From Mangrovivirga cuniculi (GTDB taxonomy: Bacteria > Bacteroidota > Bacteroidia > Cytophagales > Cyclobacteriaceae): 64,000 nucleotides of DNA. The notes below the pieces were generated by a model. The model saw nothing but the letters and a program-made list of their open reading frames with translations. It ran no database searches and was not told where the DNA came from. This document shows positions 10,059-20,525 of this stretch, piece after piece. Position numbers and translations under genes: made by a program. The DNA lies in the NCBI RefSeq assembly GCF_005166025.1, contig NZ_CP028923.1, positions 2,854,001 to 2,918,000 on the forward strand. The letters are read 5' to 3'. Every line of letters starts with the position of its first letter. The stretch's first letter is position 1.

Positions 10059-10069
10059 AGTTTTATATT

Positions 10070-13000
10070 TTATTGCTCCTTTTTTAGAGAAACCTGGAAA
10101 ACAGTCTTGCCTTTTTTAGATTCAACTAGCTTAATTTTTCCACCTAGTCTGTCCATTGCCACTTTAGATATATAAAGTCCTAAACCGGATCCTTTAGACT
10201 TTTCTGACCCCTTATAAAACATTTCAAATATTCTGGTAGCTGAATCTCTATTAATACCATCTCCGTTATCACTGACCATAAAATTGACAAATTCACCATT
10301 TGGTAAAATATCAACATTCACTTCAGATTGCGTTTTGGATTGTTTGTACAACAAGCTGTTTGAAAATAAATTAACAAACACCCTTTTTAATAACTCCGGG
10401 TCTGTGGCTATTTTCTTCTTATATTCGTTATTTATTTTAAAGTTAATAGAGTCGCCTACCCTGGTATTAACTTCCTTAAAGGCATTTGATATCAACTTTT
10501 CATAATCTGTATCCTTAATAGAAGGTTCATTTTCACGAATAGAAATTATATCAATAAGCCTTTTTAAAATGATATACATCTCATCTGCAGAGTTGGCCAG
10601 TAGCGACATGTATTTCACCGCAATCTCTTCTTTGACTTCGAGTTTACCCAAATGGCATAAGCCTTTTAATCTTGCCAAAGGCCCCAGTAGATCATGGCTT
10701 GCTTTATACAAAAAGGTATCTAGTTCTTTATTCAAAAATGCCAGTTCTTTATTGGCATCTTCCAGGCTAGCTGTTCTTTCCCGAACTTTTAATTTAAGAT
10801 TCTCATTAAAGTCGCTTAATTGAAAATTTTTATCTTCAAGCTGAAGATTTTTATCATGAATGGTATTATTGGCATTCTTGAGTTGTTCATTAAGGGTTTC
10901 TAATTCTTCTTTCTTTTCCTCAATTTCATTCTTTTGCTGTTGTATTTCTTTAGTTCTCTCATCGATTCTTTCTTCTAGTTTACGATTGTAACTTCTTAGA
11001 CTGGAAATACTAATTTTCACAATCAAAAAGATAAATAATAGAGCAAGTATCCCGGCCAGCAATAAGAACCAGGGAGATTCATACCATGGAGGGAGAATTT
11101 TAAAATTAATCGAAATTGGTTCAATCGATTGAGTTCCATTTACATTAGAAGCTTTGAATTCCAATGTGTAATTACCGGGTTTTAAGTTGCTAAAGGAAAC
11201 GATCTTTTGCTTAGAAGTCGGTGACCAGTATTTTTCAACCGGGAGTAATCTGTATCTGTAAACCCAATCAGTTTTGCCTGTTAAATCAATACAATCGAAA
11301 TAAAATGATAAAGTTGTGACATCATTATTAATAGCTATTTCATCGACTGAATTAACAAATTGACTGACATTTTTATCCAAATCAATATCTAGATCACCGT
11401 AATTGGCAGTGATGTCATTAACTAACAATTGAGCAGAGGATGATCCAAGGATATCAGGAGCTCTGTTGAGAAGAGTAACTCCATTGTCTGTCCCTATCCA
11501 CAAATGATTTTTTGAATATGAAAGAGCATGAGAGTATCTGGATATACCATAAAACCCATCTTTTTCGTTAAATAGCCGGGTTTTCTCCACATCCCCTTCC
11601 TTATCCAGATAAAGACACTCCAAACCATTGTCTGTACTAAACCAGATCTTTCTGTTTGTTTCTATAAAAATATTAAACGCATTTACTGAACTTAAGCTAT
11701 CTGATTTGTCATACTTAACTATTTTACCATTTCGAATCCTGATAATACCAGATCCCAGAGTAGACAACCAATAATCCTGGTCTTTGCTTTTACTTATTTG
11801 AGTCACCTTACCGGTTAATGGAACATCAAATTTAACCGGGTTGATCTTATTGTCTTCCAGTTTAAATAATCCATTATCCGTTGCAATTAATAAATTATTA
11901 AATTCATCTGAGTAAATATCATTGATATTTGAGGTGCCAAGCCCATCATTTTCATCATAATGCCTTATTACCTTGTTATTGAACAATAAGAGACCATTAT
12001 TAGTAGCAACCCACACTCCTCTGACTGATCGGGACAAGGCATTTACATTACCACTAGTATAAGGCCTGAGGCCATAAGTATCAATGAAACCGTTTTTATA
12101 TTTTATTAATCTTCCATCACTCGTACCAAACCAAAGAGCCTCTCCTCCATAGCTCACACTAGTAAATAGTTCATTTTCAAGCCATTTCTCACCAGCTAAC
12201 TCCGCTAAACTTACCGTGTCAGATGATGAAACTCTATATGCTCCATTACCTAAGGTAGTAACCCAATGAACATTTCTTTTTGAAACAGGTGAATAGATCT
12301 GAGTGATGATTCCCAGTTTATTATTGTCAACGGCTAAATACGAAAACTGATCACCCTTATAATTGAAAATACCTGCATTACCTGCAGCCAACCATAAAAT
12401 TCCATCTTTATCCAGATAAAGATCATAGACTTCATTGGCAGGAAGACCATTTTTTGAGTCATACTTTATTATATCTTTCTTATCAACTGAAAAAAGACCT
12501 TTATACGAGGAAATCCAAATGTTATTTTTACCATCCCTAGTAATATCATTCACACCTGCCCGATACAAGCCAGGATAATTTTTACTGAAGTTCTCTATTT
12601 TCCCGTTATTGTAAGTATAAATAACATCATTGGAAATAATAGCTAACTCATCATCACTTAATCTTTTTATGAGATTTATTGGACCGCGAGATACCTGAAT
12701 TGCCTTATAATCGCCAATATCTTTATTAATTAATAGCCTTCCTTTTGATGTGCCTGCAAATAACTGACCATTGAGATAATTGAGAAAGGTTACTTTTTCA
12801 TTTTTATATAGTTCAGGAATATCAAACTGGAATACTTTCTTATTTTGTACTAAACTAATATTCCCTTCAGAAACAAGGTAAAGGCTATCCCCTGCCCCCG
12901 GTACAATATTATCAACCCTTTTCTGAAAAACAGAGTCCTGATATTGTTTTACTTTTTCACCATCAATTATTATTGTACCATTTAATGTACTGACCCAAAC

Positions 13001-13285
13001 TTCTCCTCTTCTTGATACTTCTATATCTAAAATAAAATCAGATGGCAGCCCCTTTTCTCTATTAAACTGGATGAATTCTGAACCGTTGTATCGAAAAACA
13101 CCACTTCCTTTAGTGCCTATCCAAAGGTAACCACTAACATCTTGAGTTACAGATGAAACGGTGATTTCATTGTAAGTATTACCTACTCTTATCTGACTAA
13201 ATTCGTATTGAATATTTTGACCATTAACACCTCCCCCAGGCATTAAAATGGCCACTATACAAATTAATTGAATTAAGTATCTCAC
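10070..13285 (-). CDS. Two-component regulator propeller (Reg_prop/Y_Y_Y) histidine kinase
   Basis: This 1071-aa sensor kinase has a signal peptide ending near GVNGQ. About 650 residues of beta-propeller repeats follow, with the typical W(I/V)GT and LWLA elements. The Y_Y_Y domain is at about residues 680-745 and one transmembrane helix at about 755-778. A long Glu/Lys-rich coiled coil covers 780-855. The HisKA motif YKASHDLLGP has His864, and the HATPase domain ends in DNGDGI and GSGLGLYI. It resembles the hybrid two-component systems Bacteroidota use to sense polysaccharides, but it lacks the receiver and AraC domains, so it is a classical kinase with no adjacent regulator. The coiled-coil and kinase halves resemble those of the facing kinase at 8025. 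Confidence 0.92.
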   Translation of the reverse strand: MRYLIQLICIVAILMPGGGVNGQNIQYEFSQIRVGNTYNEITVSSVTQDVSGYLWIGTKGSGVFRYNGSEFIQFNREKGLPSDFILDIEVSRRGEVWVSTLNGTIIIDGEKVKQYQDSVFQKRVDNIVPGAGDSLYLVSEGNISLVQNKKVFQFDIPELYKNEKVTFLNYLNGQLFAGTSKGRLLINKDIGDYKAIQVSRGPINLIKRLSDDELAIISNDVIYTYNNGKIENFSKNYPGLYRAGVNDITRDGKNNIWISSYKGLFSVDKKDIIKYDSKNGLPANEVYDLYLDKDGILWLAAGNAGIFNYKGDQFSYLAVDNNKLGIITQIYSPVSKRNVHWVTTLGNGAYRVSSSDTVSLAELAGEKWLENELFTSVSYGGEALWFGTSDGRLIKYKNGFIDTYGLRPYTSGNVNALSRSVRGVWVATNNGLLLFNNKVIRHYDENDGLGTSNINDIYSDEFNNLLIATDNGLFKLEDNKINPVKFDVPLTGKVTQISKSKDQDYWLSTLGSGIIRIRNGKIVKYDKSDSLSSVNAFNIFIETNRKIWFSTDNGLECLYLDKEGDVEKTRLFNEKDGFYGISRYSHALSYSKNHLWIGTDNGVTLLNRAPDILGSSSAQLLVNDITANYGDLDIDLDKNVSQFVNSVDEIAINNDVTTLSFYFDCIDLTGKTDWVYRYRLLPVEKYWSPTSKQKIVSFSNLKPGNYTLEFKASNVNGTQSIEPISINFKILPPWYESPWFLLLAGILALLFIFLIVKISISSLRSYNRKLEERIDERTKEIQQQKNEIEEKKEELETLNEQLKNANNTIHDKNLQLEDKNFQLSDFNENLKLKVRERTASLEDANKELAFLNKELDTFLYKASHDLLGPLARLKGLCHLGKLEVKEEIAVKYMSLLANSADEMYIILKRLIDIISIRENEPSIKDTDYEKLISNAFKEVNTRVGDSINFKINNEYKKKIATDPELLKRVFVNLFSNSLLYKQSKTQSEVNVDILPNGEFVNFMVSDNGDGINRDSATRIFEMFYKGSEKSKGSGLGLYISKVAMDRLGGKIKLVESKKGKTVFQVSLKKEQ

Positions 13286-13450
13286 TTCTTATCTATACAG
13301 CTGTCACGAATTGATTTCTAATATACAATAGCATAACGTAGAAATTCAATAAAACTGCAATTTAATATTAAAAAATACTGATGTACTATACACCTTTAAA
13401 AAATCTTAACAAGATAATGATTTTTTAATGACATTCAGAAAAAACTATAC

Positions 13451-13657
13451 TTAATCTACTTTATTAGTTGAATCACTAACGTTTAAGGAATCTTTGGACT
13501 TTTCATTGTCCTCAAAGATTCTTTCTTTAAGTTGTGGTTTACTACCTGGAAATGTTGTCCTTCTTGCAATATCAATACATACAATTCCAATAATTAGTAT
13601 AAAGATTGCTGAAAAGACCAAAAAATATTTTTTCGATTTAGAATTTTGTTTTGCCAT
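13451..13657 (-). CDS. Small single-pass membrane protein, last gene of the Bat-type operon
   Basis: The 68-aa protein has a Lys-rich N-terminus, one transmembrane helix at about residues 12-29 and a charged, Ser/Asp-rich tail. It starts 4 bp after the stop of the preceding Gatase-like gene, so it belongs to the same transcript. The family is not recognised. The 165 bp on its other side, up to the propeller kinase start, hold no further gene that I can see. Confidence 0.6.
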   Translation of the reverse strand: MAKQNSKSKKYFLVFSAIFILIIGIVCIDIARRTTFPGSKPQLKERIFEDNEKSKDSLNVSDSTNKVD

Positions 13658-13661
13658 TTAA

Positions 13662-15355
13662 TTAAACCTTTGGTCCTGCCCACATTAATGTTAGTCCAGC
13701 AAGTACAAGACTTACCGATAGCCAGCCCGGATCCATTTTATTTGATACTAATATATCATCCTTTTTTAATCTTCTATTATGAGCCTGAATGGTTCTATTA
13801 GTTTCAATCAAATTATTTAAGTATTCAAATTCAGGCCACTCTCCATCATAAATAAATAAATCTGGAATTAATTTCGTCCCATCTACTGATGGTCCCCAAC
13901 CCTTTCCATCAAAATCATTATCTATGATTGATAAATAAGGCAAATAGGACAATTCAGTTATATTTGATTTCCCTTTAACCTTATCATCCTGAACAATAAT
14001 AAATAGTTCTTCCTTATTACCAGTACTAATATAAGGATATTTAAGAAATTCCGGGTACTTCGCTTCTTCATAGGATACTTTATTTATTAATGTGTACCAT
14101 ATTAAATCGTAAATAGGTTGCTCGTTTTTTAATATGAGGTCGTAAGTCTTTTCAAAAGGTAATACGGTCATTCGCCCGGCACCAGCAATAAAATATGGCC
14201 AGCTAATTCCTCTCAGATCAGAATCTTCGAAAACAGGAAAATCAATTGACGTAGAACTAAGTGACCTTAATTCAGATTTTTCAATTAAAGCCTGATTGTT
14301 TCCGGCTGTTAAATCAAATGGATTTCTTTCACCTTCCTGCCAAAAAGCAGAAATTTCACCTCCAAGGTAATTCAAGGGATATTTATACCTCTCTTATTAT
14401 CTCCGGTAATAATCAATCCCTTACCCTTTTTGGTTATTATATCGGTCAACATTGACCACTGATAAGTATTGAAAGCATCAGAGGATATTATGAACAGGTC
14501 AAATTGATCCAGCCACTCATCATTAAACAAATAAGAATCAATGCTCCCTGCCTTTTTATTGATAAATCTATCCTTAGATATTTCTGTACGGTAAAAATAT
14601 TCAAAACCTTTATCTTTCAGCCATCTGAGCAATGTGTTAAATTCACTATTCGGGTATCTGGTGAACAACGCTATTTTACCACGTTTAACAGGTTTAACAT
14701 TCAATGAAATTTTTGATTCTCTATTTAAATCCCCCTGATTATATAGTTTAAAATTTAACTCTACAGGTCCTGGTGAAGTGAATTTATGATCAATCAGAAT
14801 TTCAGAATCTACGGAATTTAAACTGGAATTAAATATTACTTTCTCATCATAATTCACAGATATACTATCAAAACCGTTATAAAACGATTCTGTAAGTTGA
14901 ATACTCCAATCATTATTCTGAATTGGATAAAAGTTGGTGACAAAAGGTGGTTCTGAATAAATACTATTGATAATTGCAACCGGTTGATTTCCAATCAGAA
15001 AAGATCTTAATTTATATTGATTATTCCATGGAGTCACAATCCTGATGTTAAGATGCTGATTATTTTCGGATTCCTGATTGCCGGAAACTGAATCTTCATA
15101 AACTACTTCCACATCAGCATCAAATAGACTAATGGAATCCGGTAATGCACCTCCGGACCCAACCAGGTAAAGATTTTTCGGTTCAGTATCTTCTAAAGTG
15201 TGAATCGGGTAAAAAATAAAAAAAACTCCGATAGCGAGAACTATCAGCCCGATTGACTGAATGATCACAGTGATTTTACTTGATTTAAAAAGCAGTATTA
15301 ACGATATGATTATCATTAATACAACTAATCCGATATTTACCCAGTAATGAATCAT
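13662..15355 (-). CDS. Bat-operon membrane protein with Gatase-like fold, apparently frameshifted
   Basis: Two frames together make one ~564-aa protein. The upstream part (14372-15355, 327 aa) has two N-terminal transmembrane helices (about residues 8-50), a beta-rich domain and a glutamine-amidotransferase-like Rossmann segment (LFIISSDAF, GLIITGDNK). The downstream part (from 14375, 237 aa) has no ATG, only an overlapping TTG. It continues the same fold (NYLGGEISAFWQEGER) and ends in a transmembrane helix (WLSVSLVLAGLTLMWAG). One extra A at the AA pair (14394-14395) gives a smooth join, NKERYKYPLNYLGG. Proteins of this architecture sit beside MoxR/DUF58/BatA genes in many Bacteroidota. The function is unknown, and the amidotransferase triad is not visible. 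Two translationally coupled genes remain possible. Confidence 0.65.
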
Positions 15356-17526
15356 TGATTATTCATTGTTTTAAACCAATAAACCAAACTATCCTGCTTT
15401 ATCTTATCCTGTCCTGAATGCATATCCAGCTCCTCAAAAGCAAAATTAACTGCATTTAATAATGTAGATTTTTCAGTTGAATTCAACTTATTCTCTCCAT
15501 TTAATCTCTTAAGATAGGACAATGGCTTAATCAACCCGGCGTTATTATCATTTACTATTTGTTCTGAAAAATAAGTACCGATAATTTGTAAATCATTCTT
15601 ACTAATATCAATTTCTATTCCCACAAGAACTCTTTTAAGACTTACTAACGCCTCAAATAAAATCAGATTTTCATCATTTTGCTCATACCTCAATTTTTTA
15701 TCTCCGATTTCATTTAATTCTCCCTTATATCTTCTTTCAGAAATATTAATTGGCGGAGGCTCAAACCCCACTCTTTCTACATAAATACGAGACCGTTGTT
15801 GAATTTCCTTAATAAATAAAAGAGCTCTTTCTTCGTAGGGCAACGCTTTAGTTGGTTTATTTAACCTTAAATTTAGCTCTGCCTGCCACATTTCATTTAA
15901 AGCCGCTCTTAATAATGACTTAATCGACTTATCAAAAAATGTAGCTTCGGACTGAACATCATGGGTATGAACAAAATCATCGAGCCCGATTAGCTCCTGT
16001 TTTCCTGCAGGTGCATCCGAAGCCTCTTCCTCGTGGTGGTCATGATCTTCGTGATCTTCCCCTTCATGAGTATCTTCATCTGCTTCAACAGCTCCTTCCG
16101 GAACTGAAATTCCTAATCCACCGGTCTCAAACTCTTCACCCATAAACTTACTGTAGCGAATCCTTAATAATTTCTGCTCATATCCTAGTTCATTACTTCT
16201 TTGTCTAAATTTATCTGCTGTAATATTGCTACTATCCTTAATAAGCTTTTTTGTATCAATAATAATTTGTCTTTGAGACCTGAAGTATTCAGGCATTATA
16301 TCCACTGCCATTCCACCGGAAAACGTATTCTTATCTGCATCAGGATTCAGATATCGAATGAATCGTGTCTGGCTCTTTTTGACATTCGGATTTGGCTTTT
16401 TATTATCAATGGCTTCAAAATGAAAATATATCTCATCTCCGGGTTCAAGTGATAAGGAGTTAACAGACAATTTTGCACCATATACATTATTCCCCTCACT
16501 GGAAAGATCAAATGTTTCATCTCGAAACTTAACACTTTCACCTGAACCCCTACTTACTGTTGCTATTAGTTTTGTATCAACCAGACCATAATCATCGCTG
16601 ATTTTTGCCTTAATTTGAAATTTATCGTTTTCATTAAAATCTCTAACCTGGTATTCTTCTTCAGGAACTAAAAAAGAAATTTGAGGATATTCATCAGGTA
16701 TTATGTTTATAGAAAAATTAGCTACAGACACATATTGCTCTTTTTCTTCAATTCCAATTTCCAACACCTTATCTTTCAAAGTACCACTTCTCCAAAAATA
16801 TTCTCCGGGTTCATTTTCATTTAATGAAATTGTATCTTCAAGATTATTAATAAGTAATAGCTTTCGCCCTGGTTTAGATATTATCCTTAAGACCATGGAT
16901 GATCCTTCAGGAACTGAAACAGATTCCAGGTCCTTATTAAAAGGAGAAAGACCTGTGTAAGAAGGTGGTATAATACGTAAACCGGCTTCGTCAATATCAA
17001 ATGAAATTTTTAGTCGCTCATTGACATCCAGAATAGTATCACTAATGACCTTTCCACTTTTCATTGACAGAATACTCTCTTTTTGCTGGTTAGCCTCCTG
17101 GGATAAAAACCAGGCAATCACTGTGAATAATGCGAATAGAAATGTGTTAAAAAGATTTATCGGAGGCTTTAATTTCTTCAGAGCTTTGTGAAAATCAGGT
17201 TTTACTCTTTCTAATTGAATCTTCTCGATAACAGAAAGATCTTTCTTTTGAATCAACGATGCACTGGATTGTAATTGATTATAATTTTTATTCAGGTAAT
17301 CAAGTACATTCTGATGACCCAGAGAAAAAAACTGGAAAGCCATCAAAAAACCTCCAAGGGTGATAACAAACAATCCATAGGCCCAGTAATACACATCGCT
17401 ATAACCATCTCCAAGAAGGATCAGTATTAGTGAAAGTCCAAAAGAGTAAAAAATGGATTGCAAAAGTATTTTTACTTTCCACTTTATCAAAAACCAGTTT
17501 ATTTTGCCTTTGATCTCCTTCATCAC
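15352..17526 (-). CDS. DUF4175-like large membrane protein of the Bat operon
   Basis: The 724-aa protein has transmembrane helices near residues 20-36, 44-65 and 128-146, followed by a long beta-rich periplasmic region. A His/Asp/Glu-rich insert lies at about residues 482-500 (motif GEDHEDHDHHEEE), and a helical C-terminal region follows. It overlaps both neighbouring genes by 4 bp, so it is translationally coupled inside the MoxR operon, the usual place for this family in Bacteroidota. The acidic His-rich loop could bind divalent metal, which is an inference from composition only. There is no known enzymatic function. Confidence 0.7.
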   Translation of the reverse strand: MMKEIKGKINWFLIKWKVKILLQSIFYSFGLSLILILLGDGYSDVYYWAYGLFVITLGGFLMAFQFFSLGHQNVLDYLNKNYNQLQSSASLIQKKDLSVIEKIQLERVKPDFHKALKKLKPPINLFNTFLFALFTVIAWFLSQEANQQKESILSMKSGKVISDTILDVNERLKISFDIDEAGLRIIPPSYTGLSPFNKDLESVSVPEGSSMVLRIISKPGRKLLLINNLEDTISLNENEPGEYFWRSGTLKDKVLEIGIEEKEQYVSVANFSINIIPDEYPQISFLVPEEEYQVRDFNENDKFQIKAKISDDYGLVDTKLIATVSRGSGESVKFRDETFDLSSEGNNVYGAKLSVNSLSLEPGDEIYFHFEAIDNKKPNPNVKKSQTRFIRYLNPDADKNTFSGGMAVDIMPEYFRSQRQIIIDTKKLIKDSSNITADKFRQRSNELGYEQKLLRIRYSKFMGEEFETGGLGISVPEGAVEADEDTHEGEDHEDHDHHEEEASDAPAGKQELIGLDDFVHTHDVQSEATFFDKSIKSLLRAALNEMWQAELNLRLNKPTKALPYEERALLFIKEIQQRSRIYVERVGFEPPPINISERRYKGELNEIGDKKLRYEQNDENLILFEALVSLKRVLVGIEIDISKNDLQIIGTYFSEQIVNDNNAGLIKPLSYLKRLNGENKLNSTEKSTLLNAVNFAFEELDMHSGQDKIKQDSLVYWFKTMNNQ

Positions 17527-18674
17527 AATCCTACCTTTTTAGAGTAAAACCTTTCGATAATTAAAATAACCAGGAATGCGGTTAGTATCCAGGGCCTGAA
17601 TTTTCTACTGTACTTAGATTCAATTATTCGGTTTCCCTCTCTTAATTTATTGTCTGCCCGACCAAATTCATAAAAGTCAACTTTCTTATTTTCCATAAGT
17701 GTATCCGGTCGCAAGACAGGTAAACTAAGGTAATATGGAAATAACAATCCTTTTTCGGTATTAAACCCTTCGGGACTAAAATATAAATTAAAGGTGTTTA
17801 AACCGGTTTTTATCACACTAAAATCAGCTCCTTTTTTTACCAAAACCTGCGTTTGATTTGTTTCTGGACCAGAAATAACTTTACTATAAAATACCAGATC
17901 AGCGACCTTATCATTTGCAATTTCTAAAAATTTCACTCCTGTCACTTTTGATATGGCACTGATTGAATTTTTAATCTTATTATCCAGTTGTAGAGAGGAA
18001 TCGATATTGATAAAATAAAGAAGAGTATCGACTGATAATTCATCTTGATTTTCAAAATAGATAGTATCCCGATCAACATTATATTCATAAACCCAATTAC
18101 CGGAAACACTATCCCTGGATGCTGAAAATATATTGTATTTCTGCTTATCCAGGGCATCTACAAACGGATTAGCTAAATACGAATTAAAATCTAGTTTTAA
18201 ATTTGCCCTGGCAATATCCTTTTTTTGCCAGTCAGCAAGAAAAATCACACTTTCCGGCAGTGTGTCTGAATTGTTCCAGCCAATCATTTTTTTTATTAAA
18301 TGATCCTTTAAGTTTTGTTCATCAAAGGTTATTTTGTTTTTTACTGTGTCTGAAGGGTTATTCTTTAACCATTCAGCGATTGCTAAAGAGTCACCGGCAA
18401 TCCATTCGGCAGGTTTAAAATTGATTTTTTTAATTCCTTTTACTGCAGGGTCTACAAAATAAAACACGATGAGAATTATAAGTAACATCCTTATCAACAT
18501 CAGAATGACTTCATGAAGCTTAATTGATCTTGCTTTTTGAACTTCTTTACCTTCTAAAAAACGAAGGGATCCTATTTTTAATATCTTCCCCTGTCTTCTA
18601 TTAATCAGGTGAATTATTAATGGGATAATTAATGCAAAAAATGCCAGGCCATATGGAAACCAATCAATTTTCAT
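17523..18674 (-). CDS. BatA N-terminal domain membrane protein
   Basis: The 383-aa protein begins with the BatA_N signature (PLIIHLINRR followed by GSLRFL). Transmembrane helices lie at about residues 5-25 and 55-75, and a third near the C-terminus (about 360-378). The region between is periplasmic. The von Willebrand factor A motif (DxSxS) of full BatA/BatB is not visible, so this is the shorter subtype common in Cytophagia. Coding overlaps of 4 bp with genes on both sides indicate one operon with the DUF58 protein and MoxR. Bat proteins have been linked to stress tolerance and envelope function in Bacteroides, but the precise role is not settled. Confidence 0.85.
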   Translation of the reverse strand: MKIDWFPYGLAFFALIIPLIIHLINRRQGKILKIGSLRFLEGKEVQKARSIKLHEVILMLIRMLLIILIVFYFVDPAVKGIKKINFKPAEWIAGDSLAIAEWLKNNPSDTVKNKITFDEQNLKDHLIKKMIGWNNSDTLPESVIFLADWQKKDIARANLKLDFNSYLANPFVDALDKQKYNIFSASRDSVSGNWVYEYNVDRDTIYFENQDELSVDTLLYFINIDSSLQLDNKIKNSISAISKVTGVKFLEIANDKVADLVFYSKVISGPETNQTQVLVKKGADFSVIKTGLNTFNLYFSPEGFNTEKGLLFPYYLSLPVLRPDTLMENKKVDFYEFGRADNKLREGNRIIESKYSRKFRPWILTAFLVILIIERFYSKKVGL

Positions 18675-19537
18675 ATTCGGTCTTTACCGGTTAAGAATTC
18701 AAATAATAATTTCACTGGATCATCATTTAATTTTAACTGGCGATAATTAGCTCCATTTGAATAACACAGGTCTTTCCATCCACTAACAAACTCATCCATG
18801 TTTTTTAAATATACCTGTCTGGCTTTGCTGGTAGAAGTTGTTAATATTTTACCGGTCTCGAGGTCTTCAAAGCTTTCGTAATTGTAATCTAAATCTAACT
18901 CTTCCGGGCTAAGAACATGTAAAAACGTGATGTGCTTTTTTTGAGTAGAATATTTCTGGACAAACTTTTTAAAACGGTCATCATACCCATCAGTTAATAT
19001 CACCACCTCTTCTTCAGCATCCGGCAGCATATTTTTCCATGAAATTTCTTTCTCACCAGAAGAATCATTGCCTGATGGATTAGTAGAAAAGACTTTCACA
19101 GCAAGATTTTGCCAGTGACTTATATCGAGTCTCCTTATTTCCTGTTCATCCGTCCCACCTACCCATTGTAAATCAAGTCTGTCACCACTTTTATGAGCAA
19201 CATAGATAAACCCTGCTAAAAATTTTTGAAGATAGGCCCACTTTGTGGAGTCACCCACTGGCTGGAGCATCGAAGAAGTCGCATCTACAATCAATTTTAT
19301 TCTTAAATTGGTCTCTACTTCAGACATTTTCACATAAAACTTACCTGTCCTGGCATACATCTTCCAGTCGAGCGTCCTCAGGTCATCTCCAGGCATATAT
19401 TGACGGTAATGACTAAATGTGATACCTATTCCGGTTTTCAGGCCTTCGTGGCGTCCTTGTAAAAAGGCTTCTGCCTTCCTTAGTACTTCAAAAATTAATT
19501 GGTCAAGTTCCCTATATGAATAATCCGGTTTCACCAT
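18671..19537 (-). CDS. DUF58 domain protein, MoxR partner
   Basis: The 288-aa cytosolic protein has the DUF58 signature GDDLRTLDWKMYART and a von Willebrand A-like core (IVDATSSML, ILTDGYD). DUF58 proteins are encoded next to MoxR ATPases and are thought to be the substrate or adaptor through which MoxR acts. Its start overlaps the end of the moxR gene by 7 bp, so the two are co-translated. Confidence 0.92.
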   Translation of the reverse strand: MVKPDYSYRELDQLIFEVLRKAEAFLQGRHEGLKTGIGITFSHYRQYMPGDDLRTLDWKMYARTGKFYVKMSEVETNLRIKLIVDATSSMLQPVGDSTKWAYLQKFLAGFIYVAHKSGDRLDLQWVGGTDEQEIRRLDISHWQNLAVKVFSTNPSGNDSSGEKEISWKNMLPDAEEEVVILTDGYDDRFKKFVQKYSTQKKHITFLHVLSPEELDLDYNYESFEDLETGKILTTSTSKARQVYLKNMDEFVSGWKDLCYSNGANYRQLKLNDDPVKLLFEFLTGKDRI

Positions 19538-20523
19538 CCAATCTCCTTAACAGATTTCTCTATTAATTCTTCAATGTTGACATTTTCGGCTTCAGCTTTA
19601 TAAGATAATAACAAGCGATGTCGTAAAACAGCCGGGGTCATCGCTTTAAGGTCTTCGGGAGTTACAGCCAGTCTTCCGGATTTAAATGCCCTGGCCTTTG
19701 CTGTCATTATCAAAGCCTGGCCAGCTCTTGGCCCTGCCCCAAACCTGAGATATTTCGATGTTTCAGAATTATTATTTTTATCCGGCCTGGTAGATCTTAT
19801 GAGTTTATTCACTTCTGTGATAAGTGTATCATCGATAAACACTTCTTTTACATTGTTTTGGGCTGTTAAAAACTCTTCTGCCGTACAAACAGGACTAATC
19901 TTATCGGCATGTGTTCCCGTAGTCATTTTAAGCACTTGTTCCTCTTCTAATTCGGTAGGATAATCGATATTTACCTTCACTAGAAATCTATCTAACTGGG
20001 CTTCGGGTAAAGGAAATGTACCAGCCTGTTCGATCGGATTTTGAGTAGCTAAAATAAAAAAGGGTCTGTCAAACACATGATCTTTACCTGCATAAGTAAT
20101 CATTTTTTCCTGCATTGCTTCCAGTAAAGCAGCCTGTGTTTTTGGAGGAGTACGGTTTATTTCATCTGCTAAAATTATATTGGCAAATATGGGTCCCGGT
20201 AAAAATTTAAATATCTTTTTACCTGTCTCCTGATCTTCATCAAGAACCTCAGTTCCTATTATATCAGAAGGCATTAGATCTGGTGTAAATTGAATCCTCT
20301 TAAATTTCAGATCCATTGCCTGGGCAATTGAATTAATGAGCAAGGTTTTTGCTAATCCGGGAACTCCTTCAATTAATGCATGACCACCGGCAAGCATGGA
20401 AGTGAGTAATTCATCGAGAACTTTTTGTTGCCCGATTATCTGTTTCCGGACTTCACTTTCTACACTTTTCAGCTTATCCTGCAGAGATATTAATTCTTCT
20501 TCTTTAGTTTTTAGTTCACTCAT
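19531..20523 (-). CDS. MoxR-family AAA+ ATPase
   Basis: This 330-aa AAA+ chaperone-like ATPase has a Walker A (GVPGLAKT, residues 53-60), a Walker B (ILADEINR, Asp120-Glu121), sensor 1 within ATQNPIEQ and an arginine-finger region (PEAQLDRF). MoxR proteins act as chaperones for metal insertion or complex assembly together with VWA/DUF58 partners. The gene heads the MoxR-DUF58-BatA block and starts 2 bp after the DUF4159 gene. An N-terminal coiled-coil-like helix (residues 4-30) precedes the ATPase, as in many Bacteroidota MoxR proteins. Confidence 0.95.
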   Translation of the reverse strand: MSELKTKEEELISLQDKLKSVESEVRKQIIGQQKVLDELLTSMLAGGHALIEGVPGLAKTLLINSIAQAMDLKFKRIQFTPDLMPSDIIGTEVLDEDQETGKKIFKFLPGPIFANIILADEINRTPPKTQAALLEAMQEKMITYAGKDHVFDRPFFILATQNPIEQAGTFPLPEAQLDRFLVKVNIDYPTELEEEQVLKMTTGTHADKISPVCTAEEFLTAQNNVKEVFIDDTLITEVNKLIRSTRPDKNNNSETSKYLRFGAGPRAGQALIMTAKARAFKSGRLAVTPEDLKAMTPAVLRHRLLLSYKAEAENVNIEELIEKSVKEIGW

Positions 20524-20525
20524 AT

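Noticed and set aside
10569-10823. Open frame of 84 codons opposite the propeller kinase
   Set aside because: It is antisense to the conserved HisKA region, with no start context and no recognisable product.
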